IMG/VR virus record: IMGVR_UViG_3300034106_003060 | Coordinates: 1 to 22,358 of that record | Strand: one strand, 5' to 3' | Length of the DNA stretch: 22,358 nt | From: a virus | Part shown: piece after piece, positions 12,747-20,469 of the stretch | Numbering within the stretch: the first letter of the stretch is position 1 | Layout: each line of letters starts with the position of its first letter | Notes under the pieces: model-generated | Databases searched by the model: none | What the model saw: only the letters and a program-made list of their open reading frames with translations | What the model was told of the DNA's origin: nothing | Program-made: the position numbers and the translations under genes

Positions 12747-12775
12747 TCAACTTAGGGCAGTACAGAGGTCAAAAT

Positions 12776-12958
12776 ATGGCATTTAGGAAGAGAAGGCCCG
12801 TTATGGCCAAAGAGAAGGCGTCTCCGCTCGTTGCGGTGGAGCGGTTTGACCGCATGAACCGAGAGGCGGCGCGCATTGTGCTTTGTGAGCCGGGCAAGTA
12901 CCCGGTGGGGAGTGCCATGCACACTTGGGCGGCCATGGTTTGGGGTAAGCCGAGATGA
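12776..12958 (+). CDS. Small basic protein (60 aa), unknown
   Basis: ATG 12776 with AGAGGT 6-12 bases upstream is the favoured start; ATG 12803 (MAKEK) is possible. The upstream part of the open frame lies in the hairpin region and is unlikely to be translated. The protein starts basic (MAFRKRRPVMAKEKAS) and continues with a short helical/strand region (RFDRMNREAARIVLCEPGKYPVGSAMHTWAAMVWGKPR). Its stop overlaps the DUF3223 gene start (ATGA), so it may be a leader or cofactor for that gene. No family recognised. Confidence 0.6.
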   Translation: MAFRKRRPVMAKEKASPLVAVERFDRMNREAARIVLCEPGKYPVGSAMHTWAAMVWGKPR

Positions 12959-13620
12959 CGAACGCTGTAGTGATTGGCGGCAGGTCGTTTGGCAGCAAGG
13001 CAGCGGCCGAGGCGCATATCCGCGAGCTGCTGGACAGGTGGAAGGGTCACGCGACGATAAAGGGAGACGACGCGGACTTTGTGAATGCCCTACTGGCCGC
13101 GCATCCCCAACGCGGCGTGATCGCCGACTGCGGGATCAAGCACGTGCGAGTCCAGGAAATAGACAACGGCTATCTCCGGTTTTTAGCCGTTAGGGTTGAT
13201 GGGTCGGTGCGCGACTTTTCATGGCGGCACTGCATCTCGCCGAAGTCGCAACGCGCAACGGTTATGAGCGTGTGCCGGTCCATCGTTGATCCGCAGATTG
13301 CGGCGTTTCGGGGCGAGTTTTGGTCCGTCAGGACAGCGGCGCAATGCCCGGTGGCAAACTTGGAAATGACCATAGCGACATCGGACGTGGACCATGCGCC
13401 GCCGAATACCTTTGCCGTTCTGGTCGAGAAATGGCTGTCCGTCGTGAGAAGCGGGTTTGAGTTGATTGAGATTGAGCACCAGAGTGGCTACGGCCAGCGG
13501 TCGCGGTTTGTCGAAACGTGGCTGGAGCCAGATTGGGCCGAGTACCACGAATGGAACGCCCGGCTGCGAGTGGTTTCGCGACTGGCGAACCGGTCTTTGT
13601 TGCGGAGGAAAAGCCAGTGA
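12955..13620 (+). CDS. DUF3223/DCL-family protein with HNH-like C-terminus (221 aa)
   Basis: Residues about 5-95 match the DUF3223 (DCL) domain: GRSFGSKAAAEAHIRELLDRW, DADFVNALLAAHPQRG, and IDNGYLRFLAVRVDGSVRDFSWRHCISP, with the family-typical D-G-S-x-x-x-F-S. The C-terminal part has 'QCPV' at C131 and 'DVDHAPPNTFAVLVEKWL' with D146-H147. This resembles the Cys...(V)DH arrangement of HNH or endonuclease VII-type nucleases and recurs in phage DCL proteins. Only some of the expected zinc cysteines are seen. A nuclease role is therefore inferred. The start overlaps the upstream stop, and the end overlaps the primase GTG. Confidence 0.78.
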   Translation: MTNAVVIGGRSFGSKAAAEAHIRELLDRWKGHATIKGDDADFVNALLAAHPQRGVIADCGIKHVRVQEIDNGYLRFLAVRVDGSVRDFSWRHCISPKSQRATVMSVCRSIVDPQIAAFRGEFWSVRTAAQCPVANLEMTIATSDVDHAPPNTFAVLVEKWLSVVRSGFELIEIEHQSGYGQRSRFVETWLEPDWAEYHEWNARLRVVSRLANRSLLRRKSQ

Positions 13621-15665
13621 CCAACACGTTTAGCGATATCGCGGCGGCGTATGTGGCCGCTGGCTGGCCGGTGCATCCGCTGCGGGCCAAGGACAAGGTA
13701 CCAGCGACGCAGCACGGCTGTCGAGACGCTACCTTTGACGCGGCGCTAGTTGCCGACTGGTGGCAGAAGTGGCCAGCGGCCAACATCGGGCTGGCTACGG
13801 GGCATGGGTTTTTTGTGGTTGACCTTGACGGCGCGGCGGCGGCGGCATGGGCCGAGGCGAACGAACTACCGGACACGCTGACGGCGACAACGGCACGGGG
13901 GCGGCACTTGTATTACGCACTGCCGCCCGGCGTGGCCGTGGCAAACAGCGCGGGCCAGGTGGCCGAGGGCGTGGACATTCGCGGCACTGGCGGTTACGTC
14001 GTTGCGCCGCCGTCGGTTCACCCCAGCGGCCACGTGTACCAGTGGCTCGACGTTGACGAGGAGGCGCCGTCTCGTAGCTTGCTGGCGGCTGGGCCAGATT
14101 GGCTGCTGGCGATGATAGGGACCAGCGAGACGCGGGCGCGGAACCCGAGCGAGCGGTTCGATTTGCCGTCGCGCATTGCCAAGGGAACGCAGCACCATAC
14201 GCTGTTCAAATTTGCGTGCAGCCTGCGGGCGCGGGAGACGCCGGATGCCGATATCCACCGGCAGGTCCTCAAGGCCGCGCAGGCCTGCGAAGATGTGCCG
14301 CCGGATCGCAACGTCAGGAAAATCGTCGATTGGGTAATCGGGCGTTACGCGGCCGGCCGGAGTGGCGGGGCAAAGCCAGAGGACGCGGCCAGCAACCCCG
14401 ACGACGACGAGGAGGAGCGCAAGAAGCCGCATCCGAACACTATCGCCAAGCGCATCTTGGTCGATCACCGAATCATCAACTGTGACGGGGTGCTGTACGA
14501 GTACGGGCTGACGCACTGGCGGCAAGTTTCGGCCGAGCGGCTGAAGGCGCTGGCTGCCGACTGCGACGGCAAGGATACGACGCAGCGGAGGCGGGCCGAG
14601 ACGGCCGACTATATCCGCTGCTCGACGCATCGCCAGGAGCAGCAATGGCGACTGCTCCAGCCATGGGAAGTGGCCGTTGGCAACGGCGTCATCGACCTGC
14701 GGGCCGATAGTCTGGCCATGCGCCCGCACAACGCCGAGGATTACCTGCAGGCGTGCGTCCCGGTGCCGCTGCAGCGGTCAGCGCAATGCGCGACGTTGAT
14801 GCGGTGCTTGGATACCTACTTTGGCGGCGACCATGACGGCGAGGCCAAGAAGCTGGCCCTGCAGGAGTTTTTCGGCTACTGCCTAATGTCTCACGCGCGG
14901 TATAAGAAGGCGCTGCTGTGCTACGGCGAGTCAAACTGCGGCAAGAGTACCATTCCTTTTCTACTCCGCGAGCTGGTGGGCGCGGCCAACATGTGCGCCG
15001 TGTCCGTCGAGGATATGGACGACCCGCGCAAGCGTGCGCCGCTGCGGGGCAAGCTTATCAACGCGCTGACGGAGCTACCGACGGACGCCATGATTGCCGA
15101 CGGCGGATTCAAGACGCTGGTATCGACCGAGGAGCCGATCCAGTTTGACGAGAAGTACATGCCGTCGATTATGGACGTGCCGATTGCCAAGCACGTCATC
15201 GTGACGAACACCCTCCCGGCCATCAACGACCGATCCCGCGGCACTTTCAACAGACTGCTGCTGATTCAGTTCAACCACGTGATCCCGGAAAGCGAGCAGA
15301 ACAAAAAAGTCTGGGACGAGCTACGGAACGAGATCGAGGGCGTGTTGTTGTGGGCCGTCGAGGGGGCCCGGCGCCTGTGGGCGAAGGATGGCCGGTTCAC
15401 GGCGGCGGGCGCTGTGGAAATGGAGGAGTACCGCAACGAACAGAACCCGGTGCTGGAGTGGATCCAGGAAGCCTGCGAGCGCGACGACGACGGGCGCGTG
15501 CTGCTGACTGACATGCGGGAGCGGTACTGCCGCTGGGCTCAAAAGCCTGTTTCCCCGAAGTGGTTTGCGCAGGGGATCGTAGGCGCTGGGTATCAGATCA
15601 CGCCCAACCCGGTATGGATCGGCACCCGCAAAGGTCGGGCGTGTCTGGGCCTTCGGCTACTGTAG
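13617..15665 (+). CDS. Bifunctional prim-pol / D5-like replicative helicase (682 aa)
   Basis: Replication initiator that should make primers and unwind DNA. GTG 13617 has GGAGG at 13604-13608 and overlaps the previous stop; the frame upstream of it is shadow. Residues 1-170 are a prim-pol domain: AGWPVHPLRAKDKVP, NIGLATGHGFFVVDLDG with catalytic D69 and D71, GRHLYY with H97, and VAEGVDIRGTGGYVVAPPSVH. The linker (about 250-275) is acidic. The D5_N/P4-type helicase follows, with Walker A GESNCGKST (437-445) and later SF3 motifs (GKLINALTELPTDAMI, KHVIVTNTLPAINDRSRGTFNRLLLIQF). The C-terminus is a winged-helix-like end (LLTDMRERYCRWA). The non-coding repeats immediately downstream are a candidate origin. 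Confidence 0.93.
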   Translation: MTNTFSDIAAAYVAAGWPVHPLRAKDKVPATQHGCRDATFDAALVADWWQKWPAANIGLATGHGFFVVDLDGAAAAAWAEANELPDTLTATTARGRHLYYALPPGVAVANSAGQVAEGVDIRGTGGYVVAPPSVHPSGHVYQWLDVDEEAPSRSLLAAGPDWLLAMIGTSETRARNPSERFDLPSRIAKGTQHHTLFKFACSLRARETPDADIHRQVLKAAQACEDVPPDRNVRKIVDWVIGRYAAGRSGGAKPEDAASNPDDDEEERKKPHPNTIAKRILVDHRIINCDGVLYEYGLTHWRQVSAERLKALAADCDGKDTTQRRRAETADYIRCSTHRQEQQWRLLQPWEVAVGNGVIDLRADSLAMRPHNAEDYLQACVPVPLQRSAQCATLMRCLDTYFGGDHDGEAKKLALQEFFGYCLMSHARYKKALLCYGESNCGKSTIPFLLRELVGAANMCAVSVEDMDDPRKRAPLRGKLINALTELPTDAMIADGGFKTLVSTEEPIQFDEKYMPSIMDVPIAKHVIVTNTLPAINDRSRGTFNRLLLIQFNHVIPESEQNKKVWDELRNEIEGVLLWAVEGARRLWAKDGRFTAAGAVEMEEYRNEQNPVLEWIQEACERDDDGRVLLTDMRERYCRWAQKPVSPKWFAQGIVGAGYQITPNPVWIGTRKGRACLGLRLL

Positions 15666-15673
15666 TCGGCGCG

Positions 15674-15894
15674 TGGAACGGATCTTGGAACGCTTGGAAC
15701 GGATCTTGGAACGGATCTTTTCCCCCATCTGTTCCACGCAACCCTCTCATTCTTATATACTTCTTCTTCTTGGAACGGATGGAACAGGAGAATATAAAGA
15801 GTATATCAGTCAGAGGAAGGGGGGAGAGGGGGAGAACGTAGAAAATGAACGCAACAATGGAAACTGCCGTTCCATCCGTTCCAAGCGTTCCAAG
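15674..15894 (+). repeat. Inverted GGAACG repeat region, candidate replication origin
   Basis: The 15666-15994 gap (329 bases) holds no convincing gene. Four direct TTGGAACG-type units lie at 15674-15717 and a fifth near 15770-15780. The opposite orientation (CGTTCCAA) recurs at 15869-15894. The segment 15684-15704 is a perfect 21-base inverted copy of 15874-15894. In addition 15769-15785 is a perfect 17-base inverted copy of 15869-15885. Between the arms lies an AT-rich stretch (around 15746-15770 and 15790-15806) and a purine-rich run. Iteron-like repeats next to a primase-helicase with an AT-rich centre suggest an origin. Confidence 0.6.
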
Positions 15895-15908
15895 GCTATC
15901 CCCAACCA

Positions 15909-15923
15909 TCCGGAAATTCCGGA
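15909..15923 (+). repeat. Short perfect palindrome TCCGGAA-A-TTCCGGA
   Basis: A 7-base inverted repeat with a single central A follows the repeat region by 14 bases. Such a short dyad could be a protein-binding site or part of the origin. No T-run follows, so it is not a terminator. Chance occurrence is possible. Confidence 0.4.
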
Positions 15924-15994
15924 CAGTTGCCTAGTGCGGACACTTGAGCCGCGCCTGGACGGCGGTGACGACGGCGCCGCACGTAAAATAAATC

Positions 15995-16312
15995 ATGGCC
16001 ACTCGTCCGCCTCGTTGGTGCCAGCGTTGCCTTGCCGCCCATGGTCCACAATGCCCGGCCCGTCCGCGACCTGCTGACCGGCGGCCCGACTCGACGAGGC
16101 GCGGGTACGACGCGACATGGCAACAGCTCAGCATCATGGTGCGCCGCGAGGAGCCCGTTTGCCGCATCTGCCAGGCGGCGGTGGCTACTGAGGTGGACCA
16201 CATCATCCCGTTGCGCGCTGGCGGCCCGCGGCTGGAGCGCGGGAACCTACAGGCCCTTTGCCACCAATGCCATATATGGAAGACCAAAGGCGACCGGCGG
16301 CGGTATCCATAA
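15995..16312 (+). CDS. HNH endonuclease (105 aa)
   Basis: Small HNH nuclease found beside terminase genes in many HK97-type phages, where it assists the terminase in DNA cleavage during packaging. The HNH core is clear: VCRICQ (C56, C59), EVDHIIPLRAGG (D68, H69), GNLQALCHQCHIWKT (N84, C89, C92, H93). The typical preceding segment RGYDATWQQLSIMVRREEP and an N-terminal Cys pair (C9, C12) are present. The ATG lacks a strong ribosome site. About 280 bases of non-coding DNA separate it from the small terminase, which is where a packaging site could lie. Confidence 0.92.
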   Translation: MATRPPRWCQRCLAAHGPQCPARPRPADRRPDSTRRGYDATWQQLSIMVRREEPVCRICQAAVATEVDHIIPLRAGGPRLERGNLQALCHQCHIWKTKGDRRRYP

Positions 16313-16331
16313 ATCCGGCTTATAGCTGGCG

Positions 16332-16541
16332 CACTAGTACCCTGTGGAAATCTCGGCGGCAAAAGGGGAAGCCGAGGCGAAGAAATGGGGAGGGGTGGGT
16401 CAGATCTTGGCGGTTTTGAGCGCAGCACCGACTTCGGAATCCGGTTACGTTAAATTCCCGGTTTCGCGGTTTCGGTTTCCACAGGTTTTCCACAGGTTTT
16501 CCACAGGTACCCTCAAAAAACCACTAGTACCGCGTCTGGCA
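16332..16541 (+). other. Non-coding block before terminase, candidate packaging (cos/pac) region
   Basis: The gap 16313-16590 (278 bases) has no convincing gene. It contains a repeated CACTAGTACC at 16332-16341 and 16522-16531, a TGTGGAAA at 16343-16350 that is inverted relative to the later 11-mers, a G-rich run near 16387-16399, and T-rich tracts around 16440-16510. Its position between HNH endonuclease and terminase genes is typical of packaging-site regions. No cohesive-end sequence can be proved from one window. Confidence 0.5.
16474..16507 (+). repeat. Tandem DnaA-box-like repeats (GGTTTTCCACA, 11-bp period)
   Basis: Three adjacent units are present: GGTTTCCACA (16474-16483), GGTTTTCCACA (16484-16494) and GGTTTTCCACA (16495-16505), then GG. 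TTTTCCACA at 16486-16494 and 16497-16505 fits the relaxed DnaA box TTWTNCACA. A period of about one helical turn puts all sites on one face of the DNA. They may be bound by host DnaA or by the phage small terminase. Confidence 0.65.
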
Positions 16542-16590
16542 GCATTGCATAAGCCCATTCAATAGACGCATGGTGGTATAACTGGAAATC

Positions 16591-16977
16591 ATGGGACTAC
16601 GAGGACCGATACCGAAAAACCCGCCGCCGAAGCCCGGCCCGATCATCCAGGAATCCATTGCCCCGCCGGCCAACCTGTGCCCCGAAGAGGTCGCCATCTT
16701 CCAGCAACTTGTCGAAGACAATCGCGCCGCTGGCGTCCCAATGCGCCAGGCCGACGCCGCGCTGTACGCCGACCTCGCCTCAGCGACGTATCGCCGCGAG
16801 TCGGCAGCAGACGACCGCGTTTGGCTGGCATTAACCCGGCAAATGGAAGAATTGCGCGGCCAACTGTGCATCGGGCCCAGAAGCCGTGGCCGCGCCGGAA
16901 TCCGCGACGTTGAAAAGCCGGTCGCCAAGACGGCCTTGGCAAAGGTCTTAGAGCTTGCCAAAACAAAGCACCAGTAA
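16591..16977 (+). CDS. Terminase small subunit, P27-like (128 aa)
   Basis: DNA-recognition subunit of the packaging terminase. It opens with MGLRGPIPKNPPPKPGP, the typical N-terminus of P27-family small subunits, followed by PANLCPEEVAIFQQLVEDNRAAGVPMRQADAALYADLASATYRRE, which fits the family helical core, and a basic C-terminal tail. Length is slightly short of the usual 130-160. The ribosome site is weak (GGAAAT). It overlaps the large subunit gene by 23 bases if the latter starts at the TTG. Confidence 0.85.
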   Translation: MGLRGPIPKNPPPKPGPIIQESIAPPANLCPEEVAIFQQLVEDNRAAGVPMRQADAALYADLASATYRRESAADDRVWLALTRQMEELRGQLCIGPRSRGRAGIRDVEKPVAKTALAKVLELAKTKHQ

Positions 16978-18541
16978 CAGCAACTGGCTGGACCTGAGCG
17001 CGGTGCAAATGGCCGAGACGCTTATCGGCGGCCTCACCCTGACCAAAGCCACCCGCTCCGGCGGCCCAGAGCCGTTTGAGCTGCTGCCGCACTCGCGGAA
17101 ACTGATTGCCAACCTGCTCGGCTGGAAACGCGCCGACGGCCGCCGTCTGTACCGCAAGGCGTTTGCGTCCATGGGCAGGAAACAAGCCAAAACCCAGACC
17201 GTCGCCGCGTTGGTCGTCGCCGAGTTTTTCCTGTCGCAGGAGAAAAAGCAGGAAATTTACATGGCCGCGAAGGACCGCGACCAGGCGAGCATCTGTTTTG
17301 ACGCCGTGGCCGACATGATTCGCGCATCGGAGGACCTGCTCCCGCTGGTGACGATCACCGAGTCTCGCAAGCTGATCCGGCACAACGAGTCTGGTTCAAT
17401 CATCCGCGCCCTGTCGAGCGACGGCGCCGGGAAGCACGGGTACAACCCATCGTTGGTCGTGTTTGATGAGTTGCACGCCTGGGGCATTGCCGAGCAGGAG
17501 CTTTACGACGCGCTCACCACCGGATCAAAGTCGCGTCGCAACCCGCTGTGGGTGACTATCACCACGGCGGGGAGCAATCAGGAATCTATCTGCTACAGAG
17601 AGTATCAGTACGCCAAGCGCGTGGCGTCGGGCGAAATCCAGGACGAGTCGTACTTCCCCTTGATTTACGAGGTGCCGATTGACGCTGACTGGACCGACCA
17701 GAGCTTGTGGCCGCTGGCGCTGCCGACGCTTGGGGTGCTGCACGACATCCGCGACTACGAAGAGGAGTTCCGGCAGGCGCTGGCGCGGCCCGAGAAGCAG
17801 AACACGTTTCGGCGGCTGTACCTGAACCAGTGGACCAGCGCGACGACGACATGGATACCGCTGCGCGACTGGGACCAGTGCATGGACGAGTTCCCAGACT
17901 TGGCCGGCGTGCCGTGCTGGGGCGGCCTGGACCTTGCCGCGGTGCGGGACTTGACCGCATTTGCACTGTGCTGGCCATATCAGGGCAAAGTCTATTACCG
18001 GGCCTGGGCATACCTGCCGTCGAAAATGCTGGCTGAGAAAACGGCAACCGACGGCGTGCCTTATGTCCAGTGGGCGCAGGGCGGTCACATCGAGACCATG
18101 CCCGGCAACACTGTCGATTGGCGCTACGTGGTGGCACACATCGAAAAGCTGGCCGAACAGTACAACATCCAGGCCATTGCATACGACCGTTATGGCGCAC
18201 GCGACACAGCGCAGCAACTGCAGGACGCTGGCATTCAGGTGGTGGAGTTCGGCCAGGGCTACGTGTCGATGTCGCCAGCCGCCAAGCGCTTCGAGCAGTT
18301 GGTGCATGAGCGGCAGTTGGTGCATGACGGCTCACCGGTGCTGCGCTGGAACATCGAATGCTGCGAGATCGCCAGCGACCCGGCGGGCAACATCAAGCCG
18401 GTCCACCCTGACCGCCACCGCGAAACGACCCGCAACGACCTAGTCATCGCGTGCGTCATGGCGACCGGCATCAGCACGAGTGCCAAGCCGAAGGAGCGTT
18501 CGGTGTACGAGGACATGGTGCCAGTGACGCTGGGCTGGTAG
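16955..18541 (+). CDS. Terminase large subunit, HK97-type (528 aa)
   Basis: ATPase-nuclease motor that packages DNA into the prohead. The start is a TTG at 16955 with AAAGG upstream; no ATG appears until residue 19. The ATPase domain has an unusual Walker A (GRKQAKTQT, residues 74-82, K79-T80) and a clear Walker B (VVFDELHAW, D171-E172). The nuclease domain has acidic residues at D326 (GGLDLAAVRD), D411 (AYDRYG) and D495 (RNDLVIA), as expected for the RNase H-like fold. Length is usual. It lies after the small terminase and before the portal. Confidence 0.93.
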   Translation: MPKQSTSNSNWLDLSAVQMAETLIGGLTLTKATRSGGPEPFELLPHSRKLIANLLGWKRADGRRLYRKAFASMGRKQAKTQTVAALVVAEFFLSQEKKQEIYMAAKDRDQASICFDAVADMIRASEDLLPLVTITESRKLIRHNESGSIIRALSSDGAGKHGYNPSLVVFDELHAWGIAEQELYDALTTGSKSRRNPLWVTITTAGSNQESICYREYQYAKRVASGEIQDESYFPLIYEVPIDADWTDQSLWPLALPTLGVLHDIRDYEEEFRQALARPEKQNTFRRLYLNQWTSATTTWIPLRDWDQCMDEFPDLAGVPCWGGLDLAAVRDLTAFALCWPYQGKVYYRAWAYLPSKMLAEKTATDGVPYVQWAQGGHIETMPGNTVDWRYVVAHIEKLAEQYNIQAIAYDRYGARDTAQQLQDAGIQVVEFGQGYVSMSPAAKRFEQLVHERQLVHDGSPVLRWNIECCEIASDPAGNIKPVHPDRHRETTRNDLVIACVMATGISTSAKPKERSVYEDMVPVTLGW

Positions 18542-18558
18542 CACGCCAAGCAAAATTC

Positions 18559-18600
18559 GTGATACCGTGGTAGCACGATGCAGTAGGGATTGTGATACCG
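18559..18600 (+). promoter_or_regulatory. Dyad plus repeated half-site before portal gene
   Basis: GTGATACC (18559-18566) and GGTAGCAC (18569-18576) form an imperfect dyad (one mismatch) with a 2-base centre. GTGATACCG recurs at 18592-18600, ending at the base before the portal ATG. A two-base centre suits a protein-binding site better than an RNA hairpin. The portal ATG lacks a good Shine-Dalgarno site. A regulator of head gene expression is possible. Confidence 0.4.
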
Positions 18601-18601
18601 G

Positions 18602-19801
18602 ATGAACCTTTTCGGCAAGCTCATGGTCAAGCTCGGCGCGACGCCGCCACCGGATAACGACTTCTGGTATCGGCCCGTGTCTGGAAGCAAGTACTACGTG
18701 TCGAGCGAGTCCGCCATGCGTATCACTGCCGTGTGGGCGTGCGTGCGCGTGATTGCCGAGACCATCGGCAGCCTGCCGCTGGGGATTTACCGGCGTGGCC
18801 GAGATGGCCGCGAGTTGGATCGCAACCATCCGCTCTATTATTTGCTGCACGACTCGCCCAACCCGGACATGACCGCTTTTGAGTTCTGGGAGTTGGCGGC
18901 GAAGTGCCTGTGTCTGTCGGGCAACTTTTACGCGCGGATCCAGACCAACCAGCGCGGCGACGTGACCCAGCTTACGCCGCTCTCGCCGTCGTCGATGCGC
19001 GTGTTCCGCGACCCGGAAACCGGCGTGATGGTCTACCAGTACGGCTCGCAGATGTACACCGCGTCGGACATCCTGCACATTCCAGGCCTGGGCTACGACG
19101 GCGAAGATAGTCTGACCGGCTACTCGCCTGTGGGCTACATGGCGCAGGCCCTGGGCATGACGCAAGACGCCGAAGGCTACGGGGCCAACTTCTTCAAGAA
19201 CAACGCCACGCCGCCCGCTTACATGAGTGTGCCGCAAGCGTTGAGCAACGAGGCGCGCAAGAACCTGCAGACCTGGCTGATGGAGTCTTACGGCGGCGTT
19301 CGCAACGCCGGAAAGATCGGCGTGCTTGAGCAGGGCGCGGAAATCAAGACCGTTGCCATCAATCACCGCGACATGCAGTTTTTGGAGTTGCGCCAGTATC
19401 AGAAGGCCGACATCTGCTCCATCTTCCGGGTGCCGCCGCATATGATTCAGGACCTTACGCGCTCGACGAATAACAACATTGAGCATCAGGGCATCGACTT
19501 TGCGACGCACACTATCCGGCCTTGGCTGACGCGCATCGAGAAGCGCATCAACCTGCAACTGTTTGGCCCGCGTGAGGCCACGAACTATTACGCCGAGTTC
19601 AACATGGACGCGCTATTGCGGGGCGACGCGGCCAGCCGGGCGAACTACTACAGCGCCATGCGAAACATCGGCGCATTGAATGCGAACGAGATTCGCTCGA
19701 AGGAAAACATGAACCCATACGACGGCGGCGAACTTTACCTGGTGCAGGGTGCCATGGTTCCGGTCGCGCAGGCGGGCGCGTTTCAGGGAGGTCAGCAATG
19801 A
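18602..19801 (+). CDS. Portal protein, HK97 family (399 aa)
   Basis: Dodecameric ring at the capsid vertex through which DNA enters. Family features are clear: SAMRITAVWACVRVIAETIGSLPLGIYRR near residues 38-66, HPLYYLLHDSPNPDMTAFEFWE, the long central part with GYSPVGYMAQALGMTQDAEGYGANFFKNNATPPAYM, and FRVPPHMIQDLTRSTNNNIEHQGIDFATHTIRPWLTRIEKRIN, which is diagnostic. Length fits HK97 gp3-type portals. The stop overlaps the protease start (ATGA). Confidence 0.95.
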   Translation: MNLFGKLMVKLGATPPPDNDFWYRPVSGSKYYVSSESAMRITAVWACVRVIAETIGSLPLGIYRRGRDGRELDRNHPLYYLLHDSPNPDMTAFEFWELAAKCLCLSGNFYARIQTNQRGDVTQLTPLSPSSMRVFRDPETGVMVYQYGSQMYTASDILHIPGLGYDGEDSLTGYSPVGYMAQALGMTQDAEGYGANFFKNNATPPAYMSVPQALSNEARKNLQTWLMESYGGVRNAGKIGVLEQGAEIKTVAINHRDMQFLELRQYQKADICSIFRVPPHMIQDLTRSTNNNIEHQGIDFATHTIRPWLTRIEKRINLQLFGPREATNYYAEFNMDALLRGDAASRANYYSAMRNIGALNANEIRSKENMNPYDGGELYLVQGAMVPVAQAGAFQGGQQ

Positions 19802-20460
19802 ATGTAGACCAAGCACAGCAGCTACTACTGCAGACGCCGCAATCACTTCTGTCGTCGCTGCGGCCGGCCGACCTCCTGCAGATGCCGGAGGAGGGCGACA
19901 AGGTCGAACTACCCGGCAAGCGCAAGCGTGACGTGCTGTTTTACTCGGGCGCGAAGGTCGAGCGAGTCGATATGTGGTCTGGCGACGTATACGACTTGTC
20001 GTTCGGCATGGACGGCGGCGACCTTACGCAGCTGGCGGGGAAACCGGTGCTAAACGGCCACCAGCAGGAAGAGGTCGAGTATGTCCTCGGCGTGGTGGAG
20101 AATCCGCGGCGCACCCGTCGCGGCTACGAGGCTACCCTGCGGTTTTCCGACCGGGAAGATGTGGCACCGGTGTGGCAGGACATCGAGGACGGCATTCTTA
20201 CGAGCGTTTCCATGGGCGTTCAGATCGTTGAAATGACCCAGGCGCCGGATTCGACGGTCAAGCGGCCACACCTGCTGGCGAGCAAGTGGAGGCCGTTTGA
20301 GATCTCCATCGTGCCTATTGGGGCCGATCCTGGAGCCAAGTTTCTTTCGGCCAGCCTTTCGGCGGCCAAACGAATTTCTACCGCGCCCAGCGCGGCTGAA
20401 AACCACGCCCGGCACGAGCTGGCGCTGCGAGAGCGGCGTTGGCGGGTGTTGAGCAAATAA
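19798..20460 (+). CDS. HK97-type prohead protease (S78-like, 220 aa)
   Basis: Maturation protease that trims the major capsid N-terminus. The motif 'AGKPVLNGHQQEEVEYVLGVVEN' gives H88, and 'DGILTSVSMGVQIVEM' gives S138, the typical His/Ser arrangement; the third residue is not assigned with certainty. The C-terminal 'WRPFEISIVPIGADPGAK' is a strong family match. The N-terminal 35 residues are polar and variable. It sits in the standard order portal, protease, capsid. The start overlaps the portal stop. Confidence 0.93.
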   Translation: MNVDQAQQLLLQTPQSLLSSLRPADLLQMPEEGDKVELPGKRKRDVLFYSGAKVERVDMWSGDVYDLSFGMDGGDLTQLAGKPVLNGHQQEEVEYVLGVVENPRRTRRGYEATLRFSDREDVAPVWQDIEDGILTSVSMGVQIVEMTQAPDSTVKRPHLLASKWRPFEISIVPIGADPGAKFLSASLSAAKRISTAPSAAENHARHELALRERRWRVLSK

Positions 20461-20469
20461 GGAGCACAC

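Noticed and set aside
13866-14729. Minus-strand ORF (287 codons) opposite the prim-pol gene
   Set aside because: Mirror frame of the primase; composition is Arg/Pro-rich as expected for antisense of GC-rich codons.
15674-15717. GGAACG units considered as a CRISPR array
   Set aside because: Units are too short and contiguous, spacers are absent, and copies occur in both orientations.
15598-15909. Minus-strand ORF across the same repeats (DPFQDPFQAFQDPF)
   Set aside because: It is the complementary reading of the DNA repeats and runs into the primase gene.
15673-16077. Plus-strand ORF through the GGAACG repeats (MERILERLERILERIF start)
   Set aside because: The repeated peptide is just the repeat read as codons. 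The frame overlaps the HNH start and has no ribosome site or family match.
16344-16565. Plus-strand ORF in the gap before the small terminase
   Set aside because: The GTG start lacks a ribosome site, the translation crosses the tandem 11-mers, and the gap looks like cis-acting DNA.
16577-16582. TATAAC just before the small terminase gene as a -10 element
   Set aside because: No -35 element lies at 16-18 bases upstream, and the start codon would follow only about nine bases later.
18440-19558. Long minus-strand ORF (372 codons) opposite the portal gene
   Set aside because: It is antisense to a clearly assigned gene. Such frames are common in GC-rich DNA, and the translation shows no recognisable domain.
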